A stretch of DNA of 64,000 nucleotides from Ignavibacteriota bacterium (GCA_013285405.1 CP053446.1:2589001-2653000); one strand, 5' to 3'; positions 26,801 through 34,752 are shown, numbered from the stretch's first letter. The notes: a model not told the origin generated them from the sequence alone. Made by a program: numbers and translations.

Positions 26801-27167
26801 GATGGTTGTATATCTTCATGAATCGCTTGATAAAAAATTAAGAGCTCTTCAGAAAGGTGAAATAACTGAGATCACCAAAAATGATATTTATGAAGCAACA
26901 GTTGAGGGATCTGTTCTAAGATTAAGACCGAAGCTGATGACTGTTGCAACAACAATGATAGGCTTAGTTCCTGTTATGTGGGCAACGGGTACTGGTTCAG
27001 ACGTAATGAAGCCGCTTACTGCACCAATGATCGGAGGATTACTTACTTCAGCAGTTCATGTTCTGGTTGTAACACCAATTCTGTTTGCAATTATGAAGGA
27101 GCGTGCACTTAAAAAAGGTAAACTACAAATTTCAAAAATGGCTGGTTGGATGAAGGAGGGAGAATAA
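23811..27167 (+). CDS. cusA: CusA/CzcA-type heavy-metal RND efflux pump with Met/Ser-rich insert
   Basis: The 1118-residue inner-membrane transporter has the RND layout: TM1 near the N-terminus, a large periplasmic loop, a TM2-TM6 block near residues 345-500, a second loop, and TM8-TM12 at the C-terminus. It exports Cu/Ag-type ions by proton antiport. The protein is longer than most CusA proteins (about 1040). The extra length lies at residues about 786-848 in the second periplasmic loop, in a Met-, Ser-, Asn- and Gly-rich stretch including SSMQQSSGMGSMGG. Such a loop could bind Cu(I) through Met, but this is inference. The TolC-like gene follows after 2 bases, with a strong AAGGAGG at the 3' end of cusA. 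Confidence 0.9.
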   Translation: MIEKIIDWSAHNRFLVIFAYLVITGFGIYSVINLPVDAIPDLSENQVIIFTEWMGRSPEVIENQVTFPIVSGLQGLPDVKAVRANSMFGMSFVFVIFDDNTDIYFARTRVLERLNTIQAQLPGGVVPSIGPDGTGVGHVYWYTVEGKNYDLGTLRSIQDWYIRYKLSAVEGVAEVASIGGFVRQYQVDIDPDKLRAYNLSTSEIINAIQRSNNEVGGKIIEASDAEYFVRGQGYIKSKEDVENTVVRTNPNGIPVLIKNVAVVQLGGDIRRGSLEKDGEGQVVGGIVVMRSGENARNVIDRVKEKIKEISPGLPEGVEIIASYDRSTLIKEAVGTLEKALIEASIVVAIMVAIFLLHFRSIVRILIELPISVLISFILMYTFGISSNIMSLGGIILAVGVIVDSSIVLVENAYRNLAKAIAEKGHLTSEEYKNISIMSAKQVGRAIFFSELIILVSFLPVFLLSGQEGKLFHPLAFTKTFAMFGAAIVVITLIPVLMTMLMRGKFRPEQKNPTTKFFIRLYEPVIHWVLKHRKITIAINIIALLITVPMIINTGSEFMPPLDEGSILYMPVTLPNASITEMNRILQVQDKIIKSVPEVDHVLGKVGRAETATDNAPLSMIETIILLKPKDEWRPGITKRDIVNELDHKLQIPGVTNGWTQPIINRINMLATGVRTDIGFKIFGPDLDTLEYYAIKAEQILKTVNGAADVVAERVQNGYYVDIQIKREIAARYGINVSDLQDIIETAIGGQNLGIVLDGRMRFPIRMRYQRDFRDNIDDLKNLIVPVGVSAGMNSPTMNTTNAGISSMQQSSGMGSMGGNSGSSQSTIIQENNSDNVSSLLSASQNSNVYLPLSTLADINILTGPPMISSENGMLRSIVFMNTRGRDMGSVMTDAKEVIEKELNLPAGYSYTWSGQYESKMRAQQTIEIIMPVVFLIIYLLLFLTLKDYVEAGVVMLSVPFALIGGIYMVYILGYNFSVAVWVGFIALYGIAVETGVVMVVYLHESLDKKLRALQKGEITEITKNDIYEATVEGSVLRLRPKLMTVATTMIGLVPVMWATGTGSDVMKPLTAPMIGGLLTSAVHVLVVTPILFAIMKERALKKGKLQISKMAGWMKEGE

Positions 27168-27169
27168 AA

Positions 27170-28552
27170 ATGGTAGATGTTAAATGGAAGATGGGAAATG
27201 GAATTTCGAATTTCGAATTTCGAATTTCGAATTTATCATTAGTGTCTTTTAAGTATTTATATAAAAGAGTATTTATTATTCTAATAACAATATTTTCATT
27301 TTTCGAAAACAGTTTTGCTCAAAGTGTTGATTCATTGATTAATGAAGCTATGCTGAATAATCCGTATTTAAAATCTATTGAGCAAAAAATATATTCCGGA
27401 CAATACAGAGCTGAATCAGTTGATTATTTGCCACCTCCAACACTTGGAGTGCAGTTTGATCAAATACCAATCAAGGAAATTAATATCTGGAATAGTGCAA
27501 TTTCTAATTCACTTTCACTTTCTCAAATGTTTCCTCTCGGTGGAAAGTTAAGTGCAATGAACAAAGTTGAACTTCAGAATGTTGAAGTAACAAAAAGAGA
27601 TTACGACTCATATAAAATAAATCTTATTGCACAGATCAAAATGCAATACTATAATATCTGGCAGATCGAAAGAAAACTCGATGTTCAACAGGGCACAATT
27701 GATTTATTAAATAATATTTTAAGTTCTGTTGATGTCAGCTATCAGGTAAACAGAATTAATCAGGCGGATCTTTTAACAGTTAAAAGTGAAGTCGCATCGA
27801 ATAATGCTCAGCTTGTAATTCTGAAAAAACAGCGTGAAGCCGAAATTTATAAACTGAACAAATTGCTTGGTAGAAAACTCAACTCAAATGAAATTGTAAT
27901 TGAAAAGTCTATTGCAGAAGATTCACTCACTTATTCACAGGATGAACTGGAAACAATTCTGATTGATTCAAATCCTTCTCTCCGAAAAATGGGAACGATG
28001 ATCGAAATGAACAAAGCAATGGTGAATGCAAATAATAGTGAACTTGTTCCTGATCTTATGATTGAAGGAATGTTTATGCGAATGCCGCAGGGAATGATAC
28101 TCACATCTCAGTCAGATATTAGCATGATTGGTATGGAGTCAGCAAGTACTGAATATATGTACTCACTGATGGCTTCAATCACTTTACCTTTCGTTCCGTG
28201 GTCATCTGGAAAATACAGCAATAAAGAAGAAGAACTTCTATCTGATATTAAAGGTATTGAGTATGAAAAGAATAATATGCAAAGAGAAATGATAACAGAA
28301 CTGCAAACAGCTTTTGTTAAACTGAAGACAGCACAGGAGTTGATTAACCTTTATTCAAAAGAAGTCATACCAAGTTATGAGCAAGCTGCAGAATCACAAC
28401 TGGCAAATTATCAGAACAATCGCACGAATATCACGACTGTAATTGATTCATACAGAATGCTTCTTATGCAACGAATGAATTTTTATATGGCACAAGCTGA
28501 TCGTCAAATGGCTATCGCTGAAATTGAAATGATGGTTGGAAAAAGGTTGTGA
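27170..28552 (+). CDS. TolC-family outer membrane efflux protein of the Cus system
   Basis: The 460-residue protein contains two TolC-type repeats of long helices with the usual NPxL near the start (NNPYLKSI). It forms the outer-membrane exit duct of the pump. AAGGAGGG lies about 8 bases before the ATG at 27170, so this start is preferred to the 27146 ATG overlapping cusA. Residues 1-22 come from simple repeats (ATGGNAGATGG and AATTTCG units) placed ahead of the signal peptide, which ends near NSFAQS. The N-terminal addition has no known role. Confidence 0.85.
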   Translation: MVDVKWKMGNGISNFEFRISNLSLVSFKYLYKRVFIILITIFSFFENSFAQSVDSLINEAMLNNPYLKSIEQKIYSGQYRAESVDYLPPPTLGVQFDQIPIKEINIWNSAISNSLSLSQMFPLGGKLSAMNKVELQNVEVTKRDYDSYKINLIAQIKMQYYNIWQIERKLDVQQGTIDLLNNILSSVDVSYQVNRINQADLLTVKSEVASNNAQLVILKKQREAEIYKLNKLLGRKLNSNEIVIEKSIAEDSLTYSQDELETILIDSNPSLRKMGTMIEMNKAMVNANNSELVPDLMIEGMFMRMPQGMILTSQSDISMIGMESASTEYMYSLMASITLPFVPWSSGKYSNKEEELLSDIKGIEYEKNNMQREMITELQTAFVKLKTAQELINLYSKEVIPSYEQAAESQLANYQNNRTNITTVIDSYRMLLMQRMNFYMAQADRQMAIAEIEMMVGKRL

Positions 28553-28570
28553 TAGAAGATGTTGAGCGAA

Positions 28571-28655
28571 CCTGCCTGCCAGTAGGCAGGGCGAAATCCC
28601 GCCTTGCGGGAGAAAATGGAAGATGGAAGATGGCAGATGGTAGATGGGAAATGGA
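28571..28655. repeat. Repeat cluster after the TolC gene
   Basis: CCTGCCT-N6-AGGCAGG (28571-28590) is followed by CCCGCCTTGCGGG (28598-28610) and a run of ATGGNAGATGG units. The 13-mer AGATGGCAGATGG at 28628-28640 has a perfect inverted copy at 29357-29369 inside the start of the adaptor gene. These inverted copies bracket the four-helix-bundle gene and its GIY-YIG insert. Confidence 0.6.
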
Positions 28656-28829
28656 TATAATAATGAGGTAATGTAAAATGAATCCTAAAACCGAAGAATT
28701 ATTAGAAAGAACATTTCAATTTGGAGTTGATACTCTGAAATTTTTAATGTCTTTACCAAAAGATAAAGTTTTTGGAATAATCGTCTATCAGTTAGGAAAA
28801 TCTTCAACTTCATCAGGATCAAATTATTC

Positions 28830-29103
28830 ACCCCGTCAAATATGAAACAAAAATATATTGTATACATTTTACAAAGCAAATTAGACAACAAATTCTATGT
28901 TGGATTTACAAACAATTTAAAGAAGAGATTAATAGAACATAATAGTGGGAAAGTTAAATCGACAAAATCAAGGAGACCTCTTGATTTAGTTTATGCGGAG
29001 GTTTGTTACAACAAAAGTGATGCGCTACATAGAGAAAAATATTTGAAAAGTTCTTACGGGAAAAGATTTATTAGAAATCGGCTGAAAAATTATTTGACGG
29101 GGT
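28830..29103 (+). mobile_element. Compact GIY-YIG element with 13-bp terminal inverted repeats
   Basis: ACCCCGTCAAATA at 28830-28842 and TATTTGACGGGGT at 29091-29103 are perfect inverted copies. They bracket a single gene whose ATG begins on the last base of the left repeat and whose final codons lie in the right repeat. The element splits a conserved motif of the host gene, so insertion is directly visible. No target-site duplication is evident. Confidence 0.75.
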
Positions 29104-29105
29104 AA
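28842..29105 (+). CDS. Small GIY-YIG nuclease
   Basis: The 87-residue protein has a GIY-like strand YIVYIL at residues 5-10, a YIG-like strand FYVGFTNN at 18-25, the catalytic Arg region LKKRLIEHN, and a Glu in HREKYLKS near residue 63. This is the single-domain GIY-YIG nuclease (YhbQ/UPF0213-like) found in many copies in Bacteroidota-related genomes. The start ATGA overlaps the premature stop of the upstream host fragment, which could allow translational coupling. It is the only gene of the inverted-repeat element. A role in the element's own spread is plausible but unproven. Confidence 0.85.
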   Translation: MKQKYIVYILQSKLDNKFYVGFTNNLKKRLIEHNSGKVKSTKSRRPLDLVYAEVCYNKSDALHREKYLKSSYGKRFIRNRLKNYLTG

Positions 29106-29329
29106 AGAAGCACAAGCTGCTGAATCGGCAATGGATTTCAATCATAAAATTGGAATTGTTCTTAAAGAAATCTGTGAAAGTAATTATTGGTACCGAGTTT
29201 TAAATGCAATACTAACAAATTTTAAAAAAGATATAGAGTTACAAAGACTTTTAAATGAAAGCTTTGAATTAAAAAAAATATTTTCATCTATAAAGATTAA
29301 AACCAGTTTGAGAAAGAAGGATAAATAAT

Positions 29330-30850
29330 ATGTTTAAAAAATTAAAAATACATTTTCCATCTGCCATCTACCATCTACCATTAGTAATAATTTTATTGTT
29401 AACGATATCAACAGGATGTTCATCTGATAATGGAAATGACAATGCGGAAAATAATAAAGTAGTTTACACCTGTCCTATGCATCCGCAAGTTATCTCCGAT
29501 AAACCAGGATCGTGTCCAATCTGTGGAATGGATCTGGTAAAAAAATCTTCTGAAGAAGCAAAGTTAGAAGATATGGAAGGAATGATAATTTTGAGCGATC
29601 AAAAAATTGCACTCGCTGATGTAACTACTATCAAAGTTAAAAAACAAAATTTGGTTAAAGAAATCAGTGCTTACAGCTATCTCGATTTTGTTGAAGAAAA
29701 CAGAAAAACGATTTCAGCAAAATTCAACGGAAGGATTGAAAAACTTTATGTTGATAAAACCGGCGACTTCATACAAAAAGGTAAACCTCTTTTTGATATT
29801 TATAGTCCCGATCTTGTTCAGGCACAAAATGATTATCTGATTGCAATAGGAAATAAACAAAGCTCAGAATACAATTCAACTGGTAATTCCGGGACTAAAA
29901 ATGATCTTAAAAATTCTGCCAGAAAAAAACTTGAGCTACTTGGAATTACAGACAATCAGATAAAAGAACTTGACAACTCCGGTGAAATAAAATTAACCAT
30001 CACATATTATTCTCCTTATTCTGGAACTGTAATCGAGAAAAAAGTTCAGGAGGGGATGTATGTTAGCGAAGGAAGTTCCATTTATGAAATTGCAGATTTA
30101 TCCTTACTCTGGAATATTGCCGAAGTTTATGAGAACGATTTAAACGTAATAAAACCCGGAAGTAAAATGGAGCTTATTCTTCAAGCTTTCCCTGGAGAAA
30201 CATTTACCGGAAGAATTTCATTTGTATATCCTGTAGTAAATCCGGAGACAAGAACAATTAAAATCAGAAGCGAAATTCAGAATAAAGGAAACAAGCTTCG
30301 CCCGAATATGTATGGTCAGACAATATTTAAAAATAATTTTGGAGATGGATTGATAATTCCGTCAGATGCAATTTTGTTTTCGGGCAAAAGAAATATAGTT
30401 TGGGTGCGATTACCCGATGGAATGTTTGAATCACGTGAAGTGAAAGTTGGCAATAAATTCGGAGATAATTATCAAATTCTTTCCGGATTAAAAGAAGGTG
30501 AAGAAGTTGCGGCAACTGGCGGATTCCTTATTGATTCTGAAAGCCAGTTGAAAAGCGGAATGCCTACCGGACATCAGCATGGAGAAGTTGATCAGGAAAA
30601 GAAGGAAGTAAATGATCATTCCCAGCATTCATCTGAAGAAATGAAAAATATGAATGAGGAAAAAGATATTGTTAATAAAAGAGACGTAAAAGTTTCTACT
30701 CTCGATATAAATAAAGATGGTTTTGTTTATCAATGTCCGATGGATTGGGAAGTAATTTCTGATAAACCGGGAACCTGTCCTTTATGTAAAATGGATTTGA
30801 AAAAATTCACAGTCAATGAAGCTCAGAAGAATTTAATCGAATATCCTTAA
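29330..30850 (+). CDS. cusB: CusB-like RND periplasmic adaptor with two heavy-metal-binding domains
   Basis: The 506-residue lipoprotein has a signal peptide ending at a lipobox (STGC near residue 30). Next comes a heavy-metal-binding domain, TCPMHPQVISDKPGSCPICGM at about residues 47-67 (written here only as landmarks: CPMH and CPICGM). A barrel-sandwich/HlyD core follows, then a His-rich linker and a second metal-binding domain near the C-terminus (CPMDW and CPLCKM). It would deliver Cu/Ag to CusA and link pump to duct. The signal peptide is partly coded by the ATGGNAGATGG repeat family in inverse orientation. The adaptor is separated from tolC by the nested insertion. Confidence 0.88.
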   Translation: MFKKLKIHFPSAIYHLPLVIILLLTISTGCSSDNGNDNAENNKVVYTCPMHPQVISDKPGSCPICGMDLVKKSSEEAKLEDMEGMIILSDQKIALADVTTIKVKKQNLVKEISAYSYLDFVEENRKTISAKFNGRIEKLYVDKTGDFIQKGKPLFDIYSPDLVQAQNDYLIAIGNKQSSEYNSTGNSGTKNDLKNSARKKLELLGITDNQIKELDNSGEIKLTITYYSPYSGTVIEKKVQEGMYVSEGSSIYEIADLSLLWNIAEVYENDLNVIKPGSKMELILQAFPGETFTGRISFVYPVVNPETRTIKIRSEIQNKGNKLRPNMYGQTIFKNNFGDGLIIPSDAILFSGKRNIVWVRLPDGMFESREVKVGNKFGDNYQILSGLKEGEEVAATGGFLIDSESQLKSGMPTGHQHGEVDQEKKEVNDHSQHSSEEMKNMNEEKDIVNKRDVKVSTLDINKDGFVYQCPMDWEVISDKPGTCPLCKMDLKKFTVNEAQKNLIEYP

Positions 30851-30866
30851 TTATGTTAGAACTTAT

Positions 30867-30888
30867 TCCGCAGAGAAACTTTTGCGGA
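30867..30888. repeat. Hairpin downstream of cusB
   Basis: TCCGCA (30867-30872) and TGCGGA (30883-30888) form a hairpin with a 10-base loop in the 122-base gap after cusB. No T-run follows directly, so it is more likely a dispersed palindrome than a terminator. Confidence 0.35.
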
Positions 30889-30972
30889 GTGGAAAGTTTT
30901 AGAACTGAATTAAAATTAGAATTATTTAAATAAACAATTAACACTATATTTATTAATAAACCGGAGAACAAA

Positions 30973-31320
30973 ATGTATCAAATAAAAAATCTCAACTCAA
31001 TTCTTTTAATTGCTGTAATAGTTTTTTCTATTGCACTAATTTCTTGTGCACAGGATGAAGGACATAAAAATCATAATAACGATATGCAGAAATCAGATGC
31101 AGTAAAAGTTGATTCGTCAATTGTTCGTGAAGGTGTAATTGATCTTGCAGTTATTGATGAAAATACAGACGGAAAAGTTTATCAGGATCAAATGTGTTGG
31201 AACGTTGTTTCTGATAAACCTGGTGAGTGTCCTTTATGCGGAATGACTTTGAAAGAAGTTTCTCTTCAAAAGGCTGAAGAAAATCTTCTTAAACATAATT
31301 TTAAAGTAAAAGAGAATTAA
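30973..31320 (+). CDS. Heavy-metal-binding-domain lipoprotein
   Basis: The 115-residue protein has a signal peptide with lipobox ALISC near residue 26 and a His-rich patch (HKNHNND). One metal-binding domain has the pattern YQDQMCWNVVSDKPG followed by CPLCGM. The domain matches those at both ends of the adjacent CusB-like protein. It probably acts as a periplasmic copper or silver scavenger anchored to a membrane. It begins 122 bases after cusB and has SD-like GGAGAA before the ATG. Confidence 0.8.
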   Translation: MYQIKNLNSILLIAVIVFSIALISCAQDEGHKNHNNDMQKSDAVKVDSSIVREGVIDLAVIDENTDGKVYQDQMCWNVVSDKPGECPLCGMTLKEVSLQKAEENLLKHNFKVKEN

Positions 31321-31325
31321 ACATT

Positions 31326-31424
31326 ATGGAAATACTTATCGGTTTAAGTTTTATAGCAATAGTAGCCATATTTGGATATTTTAAGTTCAAGCAAGCAAGT
31401 AAAGGTAAAGATTGTTGTAAGTGA
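31326..31424 (+). CDS. 32-residue membrane peptide ending in a Cys pair
   Basis: A short open frame, MEILIGLSFIAIVAIFGYF followed by KFKQASKGKDCCK, starts 5 bases after the preceding stop. It has one clear transmembrane helix, a basic patch and a terminal CC, which suits a small metal-linked membrane peptide. Several such peptides occur next to metal transporters (for example FeoB-associated Cys-rich proteins), but no family is recognised here. There is no strong SD. It may be translated by coupling. Confidence 0.45.
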   Translation: MEILIGLSFIAIVAIFGYFKFKQASKGKDCCK

Positions 31425-31465
31425 GTGAAGTTGAATCAACTAATTATTCACAAAAAAATAAACAG

Positions 31466-31497
31466 AGATGACATCTTCTAAAAGGATATCATCTTTT
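31466..31497 (+). terminator. Hairpin with T-run before the cytochrome c gene
   Basis: AGATGACATCTT pairs with GGATATCATCT over 12 positions with one mismatch and a 5-base loop, and is followed by TTTT. It ends 14 bases before the cytochrome gene start, which has its own AAGGAGG. It may end the cusB-lipoprotein transcript or act as an attenuator. Confidence 0.5.
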
Positions 31498-31511
31498 ATG
31501 AAGGAGGATAT

Positions 31512-32069
31512 ATGAAAATCTTATTAAGTGTTGTCATAACATTAGTAGTTCTTTTTGGGCTTCTAATGATTTATATGTACAGCGGATGGCATGATGTAAG
31601 TGCAATGCACGAGGATCACGGGATGATGAAATGGATTATGAGAACTACAAAAAATAATTCAATTGAATCCCGTATAAAGGAAATCTCGGTTCCAAATCTG
31701 GAGAACCCTGAGATGATAAAAGAAGGCTTTGAACATTACAATGCAATGTGTGCGGGCTGTCATGGTGCACCTGGAATGGAAGAAACAGAATTATCAAAAG
31801 GGTTAAATCCCCACGCTCCATATTTGCCAAGAGTGGCAGCATTTATTGAACCCGCAGAAATTTTCTGGGCTACAAAAAATGGAATAAATATGACCGGTAT
31901 GCCAGCATGGGGCAAGACACATTCGGATGAAAAAATCTGGGCGATTGTTGCGTTTACAAAAAAACTTCCGGATATGTCCGCCGATGATTATAAAAAAATG
32001 GCAAATGAAACTGAAGAAAATGAAAATCATCATAATGGAGAAGAACATAACAACCATTCTCACAATTAA
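31512..32069 (+). CDS. Membrane-anchored c-type cytochrome, His-rich tail
   Basis: The 185-residue protein has an N-terminal membrane helix (residues 3-22), one haem site CAGCH at 80-84 and a likely axial Met in TGMPAWGK. Its C-terminus is rich in His (ENHHNGEEHNNHSHN). Mono-haem cytochromes of this type carry electrons in the periplasm. The His-rich ends and location between metal-binding genes suggest a role in copper handling, for instance as a partner in Cu(I) oxidation, but that is inference. A strong AAGGAGG precedes the ATG. Confidence 0.8.
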   Translation: MKILLSVVITLVVLFGLLMIYMYSGWHDVSAMHEDHGMMKWIMRTTKNNSIESRIKEISVPNLENPEMIKEGFEHYNAMCAGCHGAPGMEETELSKGLNPHAPYLPRVAAFIEPAEIFWATKNGINMTGMPAWGKTHSDEKIWAIVAFTKKLPDMSADDYKKMANETEENENHHNGEEHNNHSHN

Positions 32070-32147
32070 AATGAAATTATTCACAGATTATTTTCAACAC
32101 ACTGAATGGAAAGTTTCCTGAACAAGTAGTTCATTGATTAATAAAAG

Positions 32148-34175
32148 ATGGAACATCATACTTCACATACAGAACATAATCATCACAAAGTTGAACACCA
32201 ACAACATTCAAGTCATAGTCAAAGCGGACACGACAAACACGCAGGTCACAATGTTGCTGATTTTTGGAAAAGATTTATAGTTTGTTTAATAGTATCCATT
32301 CCAGTGCTTGCTCTATCACATATGATACAACAATGGTTGGGATTTGAATTATCTTTTCCTGGTGACAAATATGTGTTAGCATTTCTTTCCACTTTCATTT
32401 TCATTTACGGCGGTTTTCCATTTTTAAAAGGATTGTATGATGAAGTGAAAGATAAAGCTATTGGAATGATGACACTCATTGGTGTGGCTATTTCAGTAGC
32501 CTGGATTTACAGTGTTGCTATCACATTTGGTTTACAAGGGATGGATTTTTATTGGGAGATGGCAACACTGATAGACATTATGCTCATCGGTCATTACTTT
32601 GAAATGAAGTCAGTTATGGGTGCTTCCCGTTCATTAGAGTTGCTTGTAAAAATGATGCCTTCCACTGCGCATCATATTATGGGAGAAAACATTCACGATA
32701 TGCCGGTTAGTAATTTGCAAATTGGAGATATGGTAATGGTGAAGCCGGGAGAAAAAGTTCCTGTTGATGGTATTGTAGCTGAAGGTGAAAGTTATGTAGA
32801 TGAAAGTATGCTTACAGGTGAGAGCAAACCCGTTAAAAAAGAAAAAGATGTCAAAGTTATTGGTGGAGCTATAAATGGAAATGGTTCTTTGATCATAAAA
32901 GTAATTAGTACGGGTAAAGACAGTTATCTGAATAAAGTAGTGAAACTTGTGGAAGATGCACAAAAAATAAAATCCAAAACACAAAATTTTGCAGATCGTG
33001 CCGCAAAGGTTTTAACCTTTGTTGCTTTAGGCGGAGGAGTAATCACACTTGTAGTGTGGCTGCTTTTAGATTTTCCATTTGTTTTTGCTTTAGAAAGAAT
33101 GGTTACAGTTATGGTGATCTCCTGTCCTCATGCTTTGGGTTTAGCTGTTCCATTAGTTGTGGCAATCTCAACTTCTATTTCTGCACGAAAAGGTTTGCTC
33201 ATTCGCAACCGGACAGCATTTGAAAATGCAAGATTGATTTCCACAATTATCTTTGATAAAACCGGAACACTTACAAAAGGTTCACACGAATTACAGGAAG
33301 TAAAAGTTCTGAACCCAAAATTTGATGAAAGAGAATTACTTCGTTTGGCAGCAGGTATTGAGCAACATTCTGAACATTATATTGCTGCCGGCTTAATTCG
33401 AAAAGTAAAAGAGTTGAATATTAAAATCCCAAAATCAGAAAACTTCAATTACCTTCCGGGAAAAGGATTGGAAGGAATTGTTGAAGAAAAAGAAATAAAA
33501 GTAGTTGGTCCGAATTATTTGAAAGAACAAAACATCGGCTTATCTGAAATGAATGATGAATTTATTGGAACTGTTGTTTATGTGCTGATAGACAATCAAG
33601 TCTCAGGTTATTTTATATTTTCGGATCAAATAAGAGAAACCGCATTTGAAGCTATTCAAATACTCAAAGAAGTTGGAATTAAAAATTTACTTCTCACAGG
33701 CGACAACGAAAAGGTAGCAAAAAAAGTTAGCACTGAACTAAAAATGGACGGCTATTTAGCAAATGTTTTACCGCATGAGAAATTAGAAAAAGTAAAAGAA
33801 CTTCAGCAAAAAGGTGAATACGTTGCTATGACAGGCGATGGTGTAAATGATGCACCGGCACTGGCACAAGCAGATGTAGGTATTGCCGTTGGCTCGGGAA
33901 CAGATGTAGCAGCAGAAACAGCGGACATTATTTTAGTAAACTCAGATCCGAAAGATATTGCCAGTTTAATTTTATTCGGTAAAGCTACATACAATAAAAT
34001 GATACAAAATCTTTGGTGGGCTGCTGGCTATAACATTGTTGCAATTCCATTGGCAGCAGGTGTTTTGTTTAAATGGGATATTTTGCTCAGTCCGGCAATA
34101 GGTGCTGTGTTGATGAGTTTAAGCACCATTGTGGTAGCTATAAATGCACAACTTTTAAAAAGACAATTACATTGA
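32148..34175 (+). CDS. copB: CopB-type (P1B-3) copper-translocating P-type ATPase
   Basis: The 675-residue ATPase has a His-rich N-terminus (residues 1-35) instead of a CXXC metal-binding domain. It has the intramembrane motif SCPHALG (CPH, characteristic of CopB), the actuator TGES, the phosphorylation site DKTGTLTKG, and GDGVNDAPALAQADVG near the C-terminus. CPH ATPases are linked to Cu(II) or Ag export. It stands within the metal island after the cytochrome gene. Confidence 0.92.
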   Translation: MEHHTSHTEHNHHKVEHQQHSSHSQSGHDKHAGHNVADFWKRFIVCLIVSIPVLALSHMIQQWLGFELSFPGDKYVLAFLSTFIFIYGGFPFLKGLYDEVKDKAIGMMTLIGVAISVAWIYSVAITFGLQGMDFYWEMATLIDIMLIGHYFEMKSVMGASRSLELLVKMMPSTAHHIMGENIHDMPVSNLQIGDMVMVKPGEKVPVDGIVAEGESYVDESMLTGESKPVKKEKDVKVIGGAINGNGSLIIKVISTGKDSYLNKVVKLVEDAQKIKSKTQNFADRAAKVLTFVALGGGVITLVVWLLLDFPFVFALERMVTVMVISCPHALGLAVPLVVAISTSISARKGLLIRNRTAFENARLISTIIFDKTGTLTKGSHELQEVKVLNPKFDERELLRLAAGIEQHSEHYIAAGLIRKVKELNIKIPKSENFNYLPGKGLEGIVEEKEIKVVGPNYLKEQNIGLSEMNDEFIGTVVYVLIDNQVSGYFIFSDQIRETAFEAIQILKEVGIKNLLLTGDNEKVAKKVSTELKMDGYLANVLPHEKLEKVKELQQKGEYVAMTGDGVNDAPALAQADVGIAVGSGTDVAAETADIILVNSDPKDIASLILFGKATYNKMIQNLWWAAGYNIVAIPLAAGVLFKWDILLSPAIGAVLMSLSTIVVAINAQLLKRQLH

Positions 34176-34330
34176 AAAATTATAATTTGCAATCCCGGAT
34201 TTTTAACAGAAAAAGTTAAAACCGAATAATATTATATTGCACTGGTAGAATAAAATTGTCATCAATTATATAATTAAAACGTAAATAATCACTAACAATT
34301 AACATAATATATACAGAAAGGAAAAACACA

Positions 34331-34702
34331 ATGTTCAAACAACTCATCTTTATCATTTCAATGACAGTAGTTTTAGCTGCATTTGCATTTGCGCAAGAAC
34401 AACCCGAAACTACGAAATCAGAAAAGAAAGAATGTTCAACCAATTCGAAAGGCTGCTGCAGTACAAAAGAAAATCATAGTGAAGTAAATATGGAGAAGAC
34501 TGATGAAACTGAAGTCGTTCAGATTTGGAATAAATTCTGCCCGGTAAAAGGCGAAGAAGTTGATGCAGATGTTCCAACCTTTGAATACCAAGGAAAAGTA
34601 ATTGGCTTTTGCTGTCCGGGATGTGATAAGAAATTTCAAAAAGATCCTGAAACTTATTTGAAGAATTTAAATGAGGATGGATCAGAATTTATTGGCAGTT
34701 AA
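34331..34702 (+). CDS. Exported YHS/TRASH-like metal-binding protein
   Basis: The 123-residue protein has a cleavable signal peptide (AFAFAQ near residue 21) and a Cys-rich linker KGCCSTKE. The single YHS-like domain has FCPVKGEEVD and FCCPGCDKKFQKDPETYL motifs. YHS and TRASH domains bind soft metals through their cysteines. It is preceded by AGGAAA and followed by a clear terminator. It probably acts in periplasmic copper binding with its neighbours. Confidence 0.8.
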   Translation: MFKQLIFIISMTVVLAAFAFAQEQPETTKSEKKECSTNSKGCCSTKENHSEVNMEKTDETEVVQIWNKFCPVKGEEVDADVPTFEYQGKVIGFCCPGCDKKFQKDPETYLKNLNEDGSEFIGS

Positions 34703-34712
34703 TTTCAAAATT

Positions 34713-34742
34713 AGGGATGCTTTTGTGCTTCCCTTTTTATTT
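34713..34742 (+). terminator. Rho-independent terminator after the YHS protein gene
   Basis: AGGGATGC pairs with GCTTCCCT (one mismatch) around a 6-base loop, followed by TTTTATTTT. It lies 11 bases after the stop codon and just before the next gene's start. Confidence 0.7.
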
Positions 34743-34752
34743 TAATAATGCA

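Larger units (their letters stand above)
28678..29328 (+). pseudogene. Four-helix-bundle (23S IVP-like) gene split by the GIY-YIG element
   Basis: The N-terminal half reads MNPKTEELLERTFQFGVD through QLGKSSTSSGSNYS and then meets a stop at 28843-28845. The C-terminal half resumes in frame at EAQAAESAMDFNHKIGIV (from 29107) and runs to a stop at 29326-29328. Joined, they give the common four-helix-bundle protein family (often called S23 or intervening-sequence protein), in which NYxEAQAAES is a continuous conserved motif. The 276 bases between the halves are the GIY-YIG element. Each fragment might still be translated, but the intact protein cannot be made without removal of the insert. The function of the family is poorly known. 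Confidence 0.8.

Noticed and set aside
27188-27240. AATTTCG tandem units as a phase-variable tract
   Set aside because: Only four to five units of 7 bases are present and no evidence of length change is available; they read through in frame as a protein extension.
28678-29328. Group I intron or intein explanation for the split four-helix-bundle gene
   Set aside because: The insert is only about 275 bases, nearly all taken up by the nuclease ORF, leaving no room for an intron core. The stop codons on both sides rule out an intein.
30867-30888. Terminator after cusB
   Set aside because: The hairpin lacks a following T-run; it is recorded only as a repeat.
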